A stretch of DNA of 64,000 bases from Diogma glabrata (GCA_963693315.1 OY856186.1:95956943-96020942); one strand, 5' to 3'; counted from the first letter of the stretch, positions 31,607 to 43,595 are shown. Numbers and translations are program-made. Notes: generated from the letters alone by a model not told the origin.

Positions 31607-31950
31607 AAGCAGTGCTCGGATGAAATCAGGTCCATAATGCCTCAGACATATGTTTTTCCCCGTTTTACTCGTCAATAGGTTTGTGCGGGCGGTCGAACTG
31701 TCGAGATTACTCACTGTCATAGTAATAGAATGCAAAGAGATTTCTTTGTGCGTACATCGTACACATGGAATGCTTTGCCCGAATCAATAGTCTCGAGTGA
31801 CTTCAATCCACAAAGATTTAAAAAAAGCGTCCACCTATACCTCAAGACGCATGTTGTTGTGGGACCTACGTCTTAAAAGGTATCTATGTGTTGTTGTGAC
31901 ACATTTTGTAATTCCTACTACACAACACTTCTTATTAAAAAAAAAAAGTT
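31607..31950 (+). mobile_element. Daphne-like LINE 3' fragment (right arm)
   Basis: Starts abruptly at AGTGCTCGGATGAAATCAGG (equivalent to 8577), contains IRSIMPQTYVFPRFTRQ and RTSYTWNALPESIVSSDF, and ends with poly(A) at 31937-31949. The 5' truncation with a 3' poly(A) is typical of LINE insertion. It interrupts gypsy pol. Confidence 0.9.
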
Positions 31951-31959
31951 CTAAAGGTA

Positions 31960-32430
31960 CAGTTAAAGAATCAATGTTAGTAGTAGTCCCAAAAATAAAA
32001 ATGCCTCAAGTTTTTAAAAAAATGTTAATGAAGGACCAGCGGCGGTCATCTGGGTATTAACAAAACCCTTGACAAAGTACGACGTAGATTTTATTGGTCA
32101 GGAGCATGTCAATTGGTAGTGGAATGGTGTCGCGGAATAGCTACTGCAAAAGGACCTATACGAAGAAGTTATGGTAATATGAGGCAGTATAATATGGGAG
32201 CGCCATTTGAGAAAATTGCAATGAATGTAGCTGGACCATTTCCGGCTACTGATAGCATCAACAAATATGTGCTAGTCATAATGAATTATTTTAGCAAGTG
32301 GCCAGAGGTGTGTGTCCAATACCAATCAGGAATCAAGAACCATAATAACTGAAGCAGCAATAAGCAATTAGATTCATACAGATCAAGAAAAGAATTTTGA
32401 ATCTACAATATTTCAAAAATCTATCAGATG
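31960..32430 (+). pseudogene. Ty3/gypsy integrase fragment (right arm)
   Basis: GGHLGINKTLDKVRRRFYWS includes the HHCC-type zinc-finger start. The next frame (32113-32352) reads VVEWCRGIATAKGPIRRSYG, MRQYNMGAPFEKIAMNVAGP and VIMNYFSKWPEV. The first catalytic Asp position reads Asn (MNVAGPF instead of IDVAGPF), another sign of decay. Confidence 0.85.
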
Positions 32431-32539
32431 CTTGGAATTAATAAATCCAGAACAACTGCTTCATATCCCTATAGCTAAGCCAAAGAGTTGATTTTCATGT
32501 TATCTGTTGATCTAGCACATTAAAGGGTAGATTATGGAG

Positions 32540-32975
32540 AAGCATTACTTGGTTGAAGCATTAGAAATTGCAGTCCAGCATATGATCACACCGTACATTA
32601 AGATCGGTCTGATCACCGAGATGTAAAATCAGTGGGATATGTGAGGTGCAAGATTCCATATTTTTCCATGGCTTTTTTACATGAGTATAGATAGTGCTAC
32701 TGTAACTTTTTTGGCTCTTTCTGTGATATTTGATTTCCAGGTGAGTCCACCTAGGTATTCAGCAAGTACATAGGTATTTTGCTAGTTCTGCAAGTGCAAG
32801 ATCACTTCCCTCCAGAGAAATGGAGCCAATATCAGGGGTCCTCTGCTTCCTGGTAAAAAGAATCACTACTTTTTTTGCAGGATTATTTTCTAACCCACAT
32901 TTTTGGCCCATGTCAATGTTATTGCAAAGGTAGTTGGGACTGGCTCGTCTAATGTACTTTGACTAGAATCGCCAC
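32540..32975 (-). pseudogene. LOA/I-like LINE fragment (right arm)
   Basis: Mirror of 26240-26680 with a few substitutions. The same blocks (NPAKKVVILFTRKQRTPDI, EYLGGLTWKSNI) are read on the minus strand. Confidence 0.65.
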
Positions 32976-32999
32976 TTGATTATTTTATTCAATGCCAAT

Positions 33000-34470
33000 C
33001 CCCCCATGTTATTTGTTAAAGAAACCTAAATGGCAAGGTGACGGAGATTTATATCAAGACAAAGATATGAAAGTCAAAGATGTAAAACAAAATCAAATCA
33101 AGCAAAACAAAGATTCAAATTTATTTTAAGCCCTTTGAGTCTATAAAAACATAAGAATTCTAAAATTTTCATAAGAACTACTCTAGTATAAGAACCACTC
33201 TAATATAAGAACACCTCAAACTCATCTTCTTTTCTCCCGCTCTAGTTTGGCCCAAACCACATTCAATATTTTAAGTTTTCGCACTTGAGAAGCTCTAGAT
33301 TGTTTTCGAAAGCATAGTTCTTAAACAGCAAAAGCTCTTTTCGTTTATCGTTCTCAAGACTGTCATTCTAATTTTACCAGACTAAAGAAACGTTTTTCGC
33401 TAATTTTGAAGTTTTAAATCCCCTTGGGTCTTTAACATATTCAATAACAACAAAAATAAAAGCCGGATACCAACTTATAACAGGAAAAATACTAAACTTA
33501 ACAATAGCATTTCCTTATAGTTTAACTGTAACGAATACAAATTAATCCAAATATAAATATTAATGCTGAGAACTACATGTTATTAGCAAGAATTATGATA
33601 GAACATAGGAGTAATTCTTGTATTCAATAGTCATTAGTGATGTCAACTATTTAGTTAACACACATTTGGTTATACCCCGGCAGCCTGTTGCACCAAGCCA
33701 CGAGGCATCAATTTATCAAAACAAATGTTTCTAGCATAATTCGATATACTCATCGCCAAGGCATACCATCGCTAGTAAGAAGAGCGCCTTCGATTATCAC
33801 ACATTTGTAATAATCTCATTATATAAGACAAAACAGAGTGTTGCTTGAGCGGTGGAACCAATGATTCATCGCAAAAATAAAAGACTGTGTAAGCCGCAGT
33901 TCCAAATCAGAAACGTAATAAAAACGATTCACTGCATGCCCACGACTAATAATAAGAGGTATGCCAACGAATTCAATCAGTTCATTTTACACCCCAAAAC
34001 ATTGGAAAGACGTATAGGAAAATCTCAAAAACAATAAACAAATTGCCATCTGATAGCTGAAAGCAATCTACGAAAGATTACGTATCAAATCTACGAAAAC
34101 CTTCAAAGCTCTTATGACAAATAGTCTATCGCCAATTGTTCTGAAAAGAAATTGGGCTGCACCTTCATTCTTGCATGTCTGACTAATGAAAGATCAAACA
34201 TAAAAGGTTTCGAAGTTTTAGAAGAAATTTTTACTTAAATACGGGTTCTGAATAAAGGTTTTTTTTCTTCAATAAAACAACTTATTTCACTTCCATGTAA
34301 ACAAACACAAAATATAAAATAAAATGAATATTTTAATATTGAACTTCTTCTTATAATTATTAACGTAAAATTCTACAAATTTACTAAATAAATAGATAAA
34401 CTGGAAATATATACGAAGATATATAACAAATAAGTTATTTATTTGACAACTCAAAAAAGTTTGTTATTTA
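33000..34470. other. Outer part of right palindrome arm, unassigned
   Basis: Contains only a 61-aa frame (33852-34037; mirror 25179-25364) with no known motif. No RNA gene is seen. It is identical in content to 24750-26220. Confidence 0.5.
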
Positions 34471-34639
34471 AATTCCTAGTAAACGCCATAGCAACAACCT
34501 AGTGCGATGTTTTTTAATACTATCCTCCTAGTTTAGTTCATACTCAAACCAATTTTTTACTATACTAGCAATTTTGTATTAAACTAGGTAGTAAAGTTTA
34601 ATTAGTGTTTACTAGTTTTTATACATATCGCCCAATATT

Positions 34640-35135
34640 TCATAATAGGATGGAGGAAATAAAAATAAAATACTTTTTTTCACATTTGCAGGAGCTAAAA
34701 TTGGGTTACTAATTATCCTAATGCTAGAAGCATATACCAAGATCATGTAACGGATTGTTTTCCTCAATCCAGTATATATAATAGTTATATGGCTCATTTC
34801 TTCGAGAAAGCAAAACAGTTAATTCTTTTTAAAAAATATAAAAAAATTGCGTCCATAAACACCTTGTTGTTGCATGTTGTTGTGAGACCTTGTTCCTAAA
34901 AGGTTCTTATGTGTTGTTGTGACACACATTGTAATTTCTACTACCCAACACATTTTATTTAAAAAAAAAGCGTGTCATCGTCAAAGAATATTCCATAACT
35001 ATAAGACTTAACTATAAGACTAAGTGTGCTATCGTTGATTGAAAAAAGTTCATCCGCCAGCACCCCTAAAATATCACTTATCCCCTTAAATCAGTGATAT
35101 CTTACTGCCATTGCCAGTGGTGTACGATATCCCAA
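34640..35135 (-). repeat. Dispersed repeat 'ATTGGCAACCCAATTTTAG' family, copy 1
   Basis: On the minus strand, from 35125 down to 34640, it matches the plus-strand copies at 38100-38390 and 56240-56395: CCACTGGCAATGGC, AGTGATATTTTAGGGG, TTCAATCAACG, GTAACCCAATTTTAGCTCC and CCTCCATCCTATTATGAAAT. It is interrupted by a Daphne-like 3' end at 34830-34968. Its identity is unknown. Confidence 0.7.
34830..34968 (+). mobile_element. Daphne-like LINE 3' end, relic
   Basis: GCGTCCATAAACACCTTGTT, then TTGTGAGACCTTGTTCCTAA, ATGTGTTGTTGTGACACACA and poly(A) at 34959-34968. It parallels 8805-8919 with about 10-15% divergence by eye. Confidence 0.8.
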
Positions 35136-35690
35136 GTTAACTGATTTGCCAGTAGCAGATACTAAAGTACACGGAGTTGTCACACCCATAGATCCAAAAT
35201 TTTAAATTTTACATATGTTGGTAAATCACTATTGCAAACATGTTGCCGGCTAAGTGCCACCATTTTTAATTTTGTTCATCATGATTGCCATCCGTTTTTG
35301 ATTATACATAAGCTATTTTTCTTTGTATAGTATTTGTGCGAATTCCATTTCGTAATTTTGAGCTTTAAATCGATAAAATCGATGTTATCAACTATCTTCA
35401 CTTAGTTTTAGAAACTAGAATTACATACAATCGCACTTATTTTCACTTATTTTGTGTAGATAAAACAATTTGTAAGATCATGACGTGTTAAATTCCAATA
35501 TATATAATTTTAATATATATAAATGTAATTGTTTGTCAGATTATACTTTCATTTTTCAATTTCATAAAATTATTGATCAAAGCAAACCAAGTGTAGAAAA
35601 CGATTTTTAAATAAAAACCCAATTCAAATAATTAAGGCAAAACCCCTTAAGTTAATTATAAGAGCCCTGTGGTTCCATTTATATACATAA
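35136..35690. other. AT-rich spacer
   Basis: Nothing recognised. Confidence 0.5.
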
Positions 35691-35835
35691 TATATAGCCT
35701 ATGTCCATCTGGAATAATGTACCTTTCAAATAGTGAAAGAATTTTTAAAATAGGTGCAGTGGTTTTGGAGATTATCAAATACGAACAAACAAACAAACAA
35801 ACATTAATTTTTATATATATTTCGTTAGTTTCTAT
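35690..35835 (+). mobile_element. 3' tail of an RTE/SINE-type insect repeat
   Basis: TATAGCCTATGTCCATCTGG, then AATAATGTACCTTTCAAATA, GTGAAAGAATTTTTAAAATA, GGTTTTGGAGATTATC and (AAAC)4 form a 3' UTR pattern I know from RTE-like repeats of many insects. No coding part precedes it. Confidence 0.6.
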
Positions 35836-38090
35836 CTAGTATTATTATTATTGGTTAGTCGAATAAGAAATTAATATTTACTTAACTAATTTGGAAATGA
35901 AATTTATTAACTTAATTTAAATAATGTTTTCCTACACAAAATGTATCATTATTTTGGAAAATTAAAAAAAAAAAAAATTGAATGAGAGGATGAAAACGAT
36001 AATAAGATTTGGATGATCCAAAATTGAGAATGTAGCCAAGGCACTATGTGTGTTGATATGATTTATGAATTAGTGGGAGAGCAGCAGAGTAGTGTGTTCA
36101 TTTAAAAGATATCAGCATACTGATTAGTTGAAAAGTAGGGTGGATATGCAAGTGTGAAGGAGAAGTTTGAATGAGCAAGTTATAAGAAAAAAAGATTTCA
36201 TGAAAATGATTTGGAAAATGGGAAATTGAATTTGAGAAAAAAATCAGGTTAAAGTTGAAAAGTACAAAGGCAGTAAGTCGCATTGAGAGAACCATACTAC
36301 AATGACTTCAGCAAGAGTTTAAGAATGACAAAAACAGTTAAGTGGGTACCAATGAACTATGGCGATGAGATAGATTGCTTGCACGAACCTATCTAGCTGA
36401 AACTATTTTTTACGGTGTTGTGGAGGATATTGACCATCTGACACTACTGTGCTCTGTTTACGATTAATACAACAATCCCTGAGTGAAAAATGTCTGACTT
36501 AAATTTTAAAATTATGTAGAATTCCAAATGAGGGTTATGATTTCATCAGAATGAGTGGAATAGAATAATTGTAAAGGTGGCTGAACAAAATGATCTGATA
36601 ATGAAATATGCATAAGAGCAATTTCACGAAGATTCAACATCGTTTTGACTTGACCCCTTTTAATTTTGATTATTTTTTGTTTATGGATAGTCTTTCATAA
36701 ATAAAAAATACAAGTTCTCTTAGAATTTTTTTTTCGATCAGGGGTCTTCACAGGGTGCCCGTCAATTTTCTGTTATTTTGTGATGTGAGTGCATTTTGAC
36801 GAGCGATTGTAGAAAAACTACTCAATCGATTTTCATAAATGATGTGTCGTTGAATAGGTATTAGAACAAAGTTTTTAAAAATGTACATTGTTAATTTTTT
36901 GAAATAATTTTTAACGGTGTAACATAAGAAAAAAACGGTGTAATTGAACAAAAGATGGCGCTACACCTTTTTTTTTTTCTTAAACTAAATTGAAGCTTAT
37001 TTTATATCTAACTAGTTGTGAACGTTTGGGACTAGTGATATTTTTTGTTTTAAAGATGAAATTCGTTGTGCATATGACTGTCGTGAATCAGTTTTTTTGT
37101 TCTGAAGGAAAATTATAAAAGTGGCGTTATAAACTAAGAGATTTTTTTTATGTTAAATATCAAATATTTTATTATTAAATGATCTTTTTAAAATATTATA
37201 AAAATTATCTATGTACAATAAAGAAAATATGAGCAATTTCAGCATAAATCCACAAAAGCGCTTAGCAAAATAGCACGCACTGTTCGATATGACTGAAAAA
37301 TACATTTCCATAGAGTTTACATTTCCCTAAGATAATGCTGTTACTTCAGTCAGATCGAACGTTGCTCATATTTATTAATAAAAATAATATTCGACAAAAA
37401 TAAATAATCTAATTTTATTGTTATATTGTCCTTTTAAATAAATTCGGTCAATAAATAATGACAGTAAATAATTTTTTTTAACTTCATCATTAAATTCATG
37501 AACAACAAATTAAAAATTGTTCATTAATAAATTATGTAAAATAATAAATTACAAAAACATGAAATAATTATCTAAAATTATGACTTAATCAATCATACAA
37601 ATTTCTGAAATCTTTCTTATTAAACGACACGGAACGACAAATCGACACGGAACCAAAATAAAGCAAAACAAACAAAAATATGTGTAACGGATAGTTAGAA
37701 AAAAAAACTAGATTTTATTCCTCTTTTCTTTTGAGCGAAATAAAATAAAACAAAATAAAATCTACACCGCACAAAAATATATTTGTAGCATAAAATTGAA
37801 ATATCTGAGGGTGAAAAATAAGAAAATAAAATTTAGCTTTTTGAGAGCGGATTTTATTTTATTTTGGAAGACAAACATTTTTTTAGGGCAAAATAAAATG
37901 AATTGAATGATTTTTATTGACCGTCGTGGAAATTTTCTTTTTTCCCACAGGTATGTGGAAGGAAGAGCAAAGCACTAAATATTATATTGCGATGGTTGAA
38001 AAGTGCAGACATTTCTTACAAATCTTTATTTGTAAGGAATTTTTACAAAATTGCAAATTGCAATCTCGTATACTCCAGTCTCTGATATTG
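35836..38090. other. AT-rich region without recognised genes
   Basis: Only short frames. Scattered A/T-runs, no TIR pair or LINE motif found. Confidence 0.5.
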
Positions 38091-38094
38091 ACAT

Positions 38095-38395
38095 ACGAGT
38101 TAGTGTGATATATCCACTGGCAATAGCGGTGATATATCCCTAGCCAAGGTGATATTTTAGGAGAGTTGGCGAATGAGCTGTATTCAGTCAACGTTAGCAC
38201 CTTCGATCTTAGATGATGACATGATATTTCTTGCTCTCAGATATGAGCCTTCATATAAATCTACATCTGGGCTGTGCTCATTGAAGAATACAGTGCGTCA
38301 CATAATCAAGGAATATGCCACTAACTGGATTATTGGCAACCCAATTTTAGTTTTGTTCGTGTAGTTGTTTTTTAAAAAATTTACCCCCATCCCAA
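38095..38395 (+). repeat. Dispersed repeat family, copy 2 (best preserved)
   Basis: Runs from GTGATATATCCACTGGCAAT through GGTGATATTTTAGGAGAGTT, CTGTATTCAGTCAACG and TAATCAAGGAATATGCCACT to GGATTATTGGCAACCCAATT and CCCCATCCC. Parts recur at 34640-35135, 38825-38905, 40465-40570 and 56150-56395. No protein or RNA family is recognised. Confidence 0.7.
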
Positions 38396-38824
38396 AGGAA
38401 AAACTCAGTCTTTTATATATATTTGGCTAGATCTAATTTTGTTTTATTCTTCTTAACATTTTTTAAAACCGTTTGCGGTTTTTATTAATTATTTCATAAA
38501 AAAAATTATTAAATTAATTAAATATTCATTGCGTTTTCTTTATTAAAAATTATAACATAAAAATAAATCAATTATGACAAAAACAATTTTTCTTGTTTTG
38601 CTTACAAATGCAACAAAATCTTTATCTTTATCTTTACTTTACTTACACACTGTTATAAACCGAAAAGAAAATACGGATATACAAAACGAGAATAAGAAAA
38701 TAAGAAATAATTACAATTTATTTCACTTTCTCTTTTAATATATAGCTACAACGTGACGGTGACGCGAATACATAAAAATTTCAATAGTTAAAATGAAAAT
38801 TTGTTTTAAAAATTTACAGGAACA

Positions 38825-38905
38825 AAACTAAAATGAGATGACCAATAATCCAGCTAGTAGCATATTCCTTGATCACGTGAAGCACTGTCTTTCGTAATGT
38901 TTAAA
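38825..38905 (-). repeat. Dispersed repeat family, copy 3 (partial)
   Basis: GACCAATAATCCAGCTAGTA, then GCATATTCCTTGATCACGTG and AAGCACTGT is the reverse complement of the 38285-38345 segment. It abuts the long-TIR element that starts at 38923. Confidence 0.65.
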
Positions 38906-38922
38906 GATCACAAATACTAAAT

Positions 38923-40958
38923 AGCGTGTTTTGCAGAGGTTAGGGAATAATGATAAAATTGGAATTAAGGGAATAATATTGGAACGTGGTTCAGCTCTCA
39001 GAGGAAAGGTATTTTTAGGTATTGTTTTCAGATTACAACAAATTTAGATGATGATACTGCTATTGAACTAAACTACTAAATCTAACTTTGATTTCGAAAA
39101 ATCATTCAATTTTAATTTAAACTATGGTTAGATATTTAAAACAAACACATACATTACTTCACAACTATTAGAACAAAATGTTAGTTTAGTCAAACAAATA
39201 TGTAGTTGATTTTGTACATTTAATACAATTTATCAGTAATTGGAATACAGTTTTAACGATAAATTACAAAAAATTCCTAAAGAAAATAAAGCAACAACGT
39301 TTTGTTATTAAAAAATACAACAAATCGTTAAAAGTAAGAAATAAACAAATGCAAACCTCAAACAATATATGTACGGTCATTGTAAGTTTAATGAATGCTT
39401 TAGTCTTGTTGTTTGAATTGTTTTGAATAAAAAATAATTCATTACACTACAAAGCAAACCAATGTTGTTGGTCAAACTCAAAATAAACAATCGTGTTTTC
39501 TAGGAAAAACAAAATTAGAGTTATGTTGCTAACATATTTATTAATTATGAATATTTATGCACTTAGAAATTTAAAACTGTAGCAAAACATGTCACCTAAA
39601 AATCTCAAAACCGTTTTATGCTTTTTTTAAAACTAAACTTTGTATTGAATTACCGGCGCTCTCTCGGCGTTGTTTTTTCTAAACCATATTTTAACCTATA
39701 CTTTTCAATAGTTACTATAGAAATTAAAAAGTCCAAACACAGAATTCTCTTTTTACTTAAAAAATACATTTGTAAAATATAGATTTTAATTGGTAACATT
39801 AATTTTTTATTATCTCTAATATTTCATGAACAAATTTTCGTTTATTTGACCTCTAGATAAGTTTATGTTGCTAATCAATATAAAAGTTGGGCATTCACTG
39901 TTTATAATCTGCAACATTCTTAATCAAACGCAAAAACATTCAAAGAAATAGTTTGTTTTAAACGAATTAAATTTATGGAAGAAGAAAACAATAAACATCG
40001 TGGGTTGTAAGATTCATTGGAAGAATATTATAAAAAACAATAACAAGATGTAAATACATAGGAAATTTGGTATCTTATCTTAACTCTTTCATCTCGTGTA
40101 TGATATGTGTTGTGATTTTGTTTCTATATCGAAGAGATCAGACGAAACAAGTCATATAGTGTCTATTAGATTCAAAAGCGATCTATTACATTTTAATTTT
40201 GTTTTTTGAAGTCCTGATTAAAATTGTGATATGATATAAAGTAAATTAATTAATATTATAAGAATTGTTAGTTAAAAAGTCGATTATAGGTTTCTAAAGA
40301 AAACAATGAATCAAATTAAGGAATCCAGTTGCAAATAATTTAAAAATTTAAAGTTTTTCTCAGCTAACTCAGAAACGTCAAAAAAGGAATAGATTGCTTT
40401 TGAATCTAAGACACAATATCGTCAGATAAATTGTAAATAAACGATGAATGCGGCTTAAAATATGAACTGTATTCAGTCAACGGTGGCACTCTCAATCTTA
40501 GCTATGGCGTGTCCTTGGATAATGGCACATTATTGTTTGCTCGAAGAAACGCGCATTCATACAGTATTTTCAAATAACAAAACGTTGTTGCTTTATTATT
40601 TTCTTTAGGAATTTTTTGTAATTTATCGTTAACACTGCGTTCCAATTACTGATAAATTGTATTAAATGTACAAAATCAACTATTTGTTTGGCTAAATTAA
40701 CATTTTGTTCTAATAGTTGTGAAGTAATGTATGTGTTTGTTTTAAATATCTAACCATAGTTTAAATTAAAATTGAATGATTTTTCGAAATCAAAGTTAGA
40801 CTTAGTAGCTTAGTGCAATAGCAGTATCATCATCTAAATTTGTTGTAATTTGAAATCAATACCTAAAAATACCTTTCCTCTGAGAGCCGAACCACGTTCC
40901 AATATTATTCCCTTAATTTCAATTTTATCATTATTCCCTAACCTCTGCAAAACACGCT
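38923..40958. mobile_element. Element with 386-bp terminal inverted repeats
   Basis: 38923-39309 and 40573-40958 are inverted repeats (coordinate sum about 79881) with about 95% identity by eye. They start AGCGTGTTTTGCAGAGGTTA and end CACGCT. The 1.26-kb interior has no recognisable transposase but includes a copy of the local dispersed repeat (40465-40570). AG...CT ends and long TIRs are seen in Polinton/Maverick elements, but no 6-bp TSD is visible (CTAAAT versus CATTTT), so the class is open. Confidence 0.8.
40465..40572 (+). repeat. Dispersed repeat family, copy 4 (partial)
   Basis: GAACTGTATTCAGTCAACGG, then CACTCTCAATCTTAGCTATG matches 38175-38220 of copy 2 and ends at the right TIR of the long-TIR element. 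Confidence 0.6.
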
Positions 40959-41167
40959 CATTTTTACAGACAACACTCAATTACTCTTTGTGTAAAGTGT
41001 TAAAACAACGTTGCACTTTTTTGTGACGATAAAATTTTAGTTTATAGCAGTAATAGCATGTTATTCTATTTAATTATCCTTTTTGTATCAATATTATCAT
41101 TTATTGCAATCCATTTTTTTCAATCGATGTCAAAAAATCAACTGGAGTTACATGTGCAAACTAAATT

Positions 41168-41565
41168 TACCAGCCCGAGCAGAAATTGGTTTGGGCTCAA
41201 ATAGGGCCCTGATAAGGTTTGCCCTAGTTCGATTGGGCCTTGATCATTAGTGTAACGCTTTTGCCCAATCAGGTTCTGATTGGGATAGTTTTATTAGGTC
41301 CTGATCAAGTTCGCCATATAAAATTGAATAGGGCAAACCTTAGTAAGGCATTTTGTATCACGCCCTGCCTGATCAGATTGCCCAACTAGGGGCCAAATAC
41401 GGAAAACTAAATCAAGGCGGAATATATTCAAATAATTCAGCGATTCAAATAATAACGAAACAGCCCCACATCCGATTGCCGTAATAGGGCTTGCAATTTC
41501 TGGCCCGATCACGTCCTGATTGTATTCAGGCTTTCCTTAATTTCTGCTCCTCAGGATGTTAGTTC
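41168..41565. mobile_element. MITE-like element rich in GGGC and CCTGATC motifs
   Basis: Ends carry inverted GAGCAGAAATT (41177) and AATTTCTGCTC (41539). The interior repeats GGGCC, GCCCAATC and CTGATCAGG-type motifs in both orientations and is far more GC-rich than its surroundings. The frame at 41294-41512 is incidental. The superfamily is unknown. Confidence 0.6.
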
Positions 41566-41574
41566 TAGCCCGAA

Positions 41575-41728
41575 TTCTATCTCGAATCAATAGTGTTGAG
41601 TGCCTTCAATTCAAAAATATTTTAAAAGCGTCCATCAACACCTTAGAAAGCATGTTGAATTGTGCGACCTAGGTCTTAAAAGGTATCTATGTGTTGTGAC
41701 ACATATTGTAATTCCTGTTAAACAATTA
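41575..41728 (+). mobile_element. Daphne-like LINE 3' end, relic
   Basis: TCTCGAATCAATAGTGTTGA, then GCGTCCATCAACACCTTAGA, CCTAGGTCTTAAAAGGTATC and TGTGACACATATTGTAATTC parallel 8750-8890. No long poly(A) remains. It directly follows the MITE. Confidence 0.8.
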
Positions 41729-41729
41729 A

Positions 41730-42464
41730 TTGATTTCTTTTGAAATTATAAATTTAATTACACTTCTCTAATCCTGTTTTTTATTAAATTATTAATTTTT
41801 ATTTAATTAATTATTTTCAAATAAATTTTTTAAATTATTATTTTATTTTTTTAACTAATTTATTTTATTTAAATTTTTTTTTTGTATTTTAAATAAAATA
41901 AATATTTAAGAATAAAAAAGTTTAAAATTCGAAAAAAAATTTTAAATCATATTTAAATTCAATTCGTTTTGTTTGTTATTATCTTTAAAATATTTTTTAA
42001 CTGTTTTATTGTTACAATAAAATTATAATAAAAAAATTAAAAAACTTTTTAAAGAAATTATAATACTTGCTTGATAATGCCAGAATTGGCAATTTAAAAA
42101 ATTTATTTTGTAATAGAAAATTTTCACCCTTCATATGACACCCCTTCAAAGTTAAAAATAATTTTTTTTCAAAATTTCCACTCTCAATCCCCTCCAAATA
42201 ACATTTTTAATGATGAGTCGACCGCTATAGTTTTCATTCAGTCTTCACAACATTTCTTATAACCGTGAATTTTTTCAAAGTTTTCTTTTGTAATGTTCTA
42301 AATTAAGAGGGGACAGGAAAAAAACTAAGCAGTCGATAATTTATTGAATTTGTTTTGAAATATTTAAATCTTTTACGATTTTTCTAAATCAAACTCGATT
42401 CCTTAAAAAAGATTTTTGTTTTAATATCGCCTTATCTATGTCTATAAAATACAGATAAAAAAAA
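41730..42464. other. Very AT-rich spacer
   Basis: Long A/T stretches (41760-42060). No gene or repeat structure resolved. Confidence 0.5.
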
Positions 42465-42721
42465 TACTGTCAACTCTCCTATAACGCGGTTAATTCGTAC
42501 CGCGTTGTATGGAAAACCCGTTATGAGAAACGAAGAAATATAGAAGACAAATCATATTATGTAACTTACATCGCGTTATATGGAAACTTGCTTTCTCGTT
42601 ATATGGAATATGTGTTATAAGAAACTGAGAACTAATATAAATTGAATGAATTCGTACCGCGTTGTATTAAATCTGAAAAATAAATAAATTTCACACAAAT
42701 AAACCTATATAAATGAAAAAT

Positions 42722-42805
42722 TAAAATATGAAATTTAAACCCAAACGCCAATAAAATATGAAATTTAAACCCAAACGCCAATAAAATATGAAATTTAAAC
42801 CCAGC
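42722..42805 (+). repeat. Three tandem copies of a 30-bp unit
   Basis: AAATATGAAATTTAAACCCA (and AACGCCAATA) is repeated three times, the last copy diverged after CCCAGCC. Confidence 0.9.
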
Positions 42806-42822
42806 CTATAATAAAAAAAACA

Positions 42823-43443
42823 TTAATACGAGTATTTTATTTTTTCACTCGTTTTGACACAGGGTGGCTCGAAATTTCTTAAGAAGTTTAGTGTCAACCA
42901 GAGATTGAAGCTAAATTGTTCTCGAACGGGTTATTCGATTTAAGTAATTTTTATTTTTGTTTTAAAGGTATTTAAAGACGTTTCATAAAAATGTTTACTA
43001 CTAAAAAAAATGTATATGTTTAGATGATTTTTTTTAAATTTTACTTCTTTAAACATGGCGATTTTAAAAATTATCTTTTTGTTTTCTTTAATTTTTTCAC
43101 ATTTTCAAGATTTATTATTTACTATTACTAATTACAGACAAGCGTTATCTTTTGTTTTTGAGAAAAAGGCATTTGAATATATTATTAGTTTTGAATTAAA
43201 GACTAAATATTTGAAAAATCCAAAAAAAAGGATTTGGAATTTCGGCATTTTTAAAAATTCTATTTTTTGAAAAATTGAAACTGAAAAATTTCCTTTAAAA
43301 TTAATTATTTAATGCCTTCTAAACAAAAAAAAATCAATGGAATCGGTAAACCAGCTTTTAATCAATGGCACAAAGTTAAGAAATAAAGAAATTTCGAGCC
43401 ACCCTGTGTCAAGACTAATGAAAAAATAAAAATCACGTATTAA
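42823..43443. mobile_element. 613-bp MITE flanked by TTAA
   Basis: TTAA (42823-42826 and 43440-43443) flanks inverted repeats of about 58 bp. These include GACACAGGGTGGCTCGAAAT at 42857 and its mirror ATTTCGAGCCACCCTGTGTC at 43391. TTAA is the piggyBac duplication; a TA-type element inside ATTAAT is also possible. The 71-aa frame at 43055-43270 shows no motif. Confidence 0.85.
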
Positions 43444-43595
43444 TTTTTTACTTCACCACAATTTTAAATTGTGTGAAGTAATGCAATCTATCGTGAAAAA
43501 AAAAAATCTTACATACCCCAAATTTTGTTTTTTCTTTTGTTTTGGACCATCCTCTATCCAAATAGCCAATAAAAATTTTGGTGTACGTCTGTGTG

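Larger units (their letters stand above)
24583..34634. repeat. Near-perfect inverted repeat of about 10 kb
   Basis: The left arm is 24583-29449 and the right arm 29763-34634, with a 313-bp spacer. The sum of paired coordinates is 59212 from the centre out to the 27152/32060 pair and 59216 near the outer ends, so very few indels have occurred in 4.87 kb. Paired translated segments differ by only one or two residues or not at all. Both ends of each arm carry a related motif: GGGCGATATGTATAAAAAC at the outer ends and GGGCCATATGTATAAAACC at the inner ends. Each arm is therefore itself bounded by short terminal inverted repeats. The mosaic inside each arm is listed separately. Confidence 0.96.

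Noticed and set aside
24583..34634. Intact gypsy retrovirus-like element
   Set aside because: Only RT/RNase H and integrase pieces with stops; no LTRs, gag, protease or envelope found.
36098..36951. 65-67-aa minus-strand frames
   Set aside because: Short, AT-driven, hydrophobic by composition, with no conserved motif or gene context.
38923..40958. Assignment as a Polinton/Maverick
   Set aside because: Far too short, no polymerase or integrase remnant, and no 6-bp target duplication.
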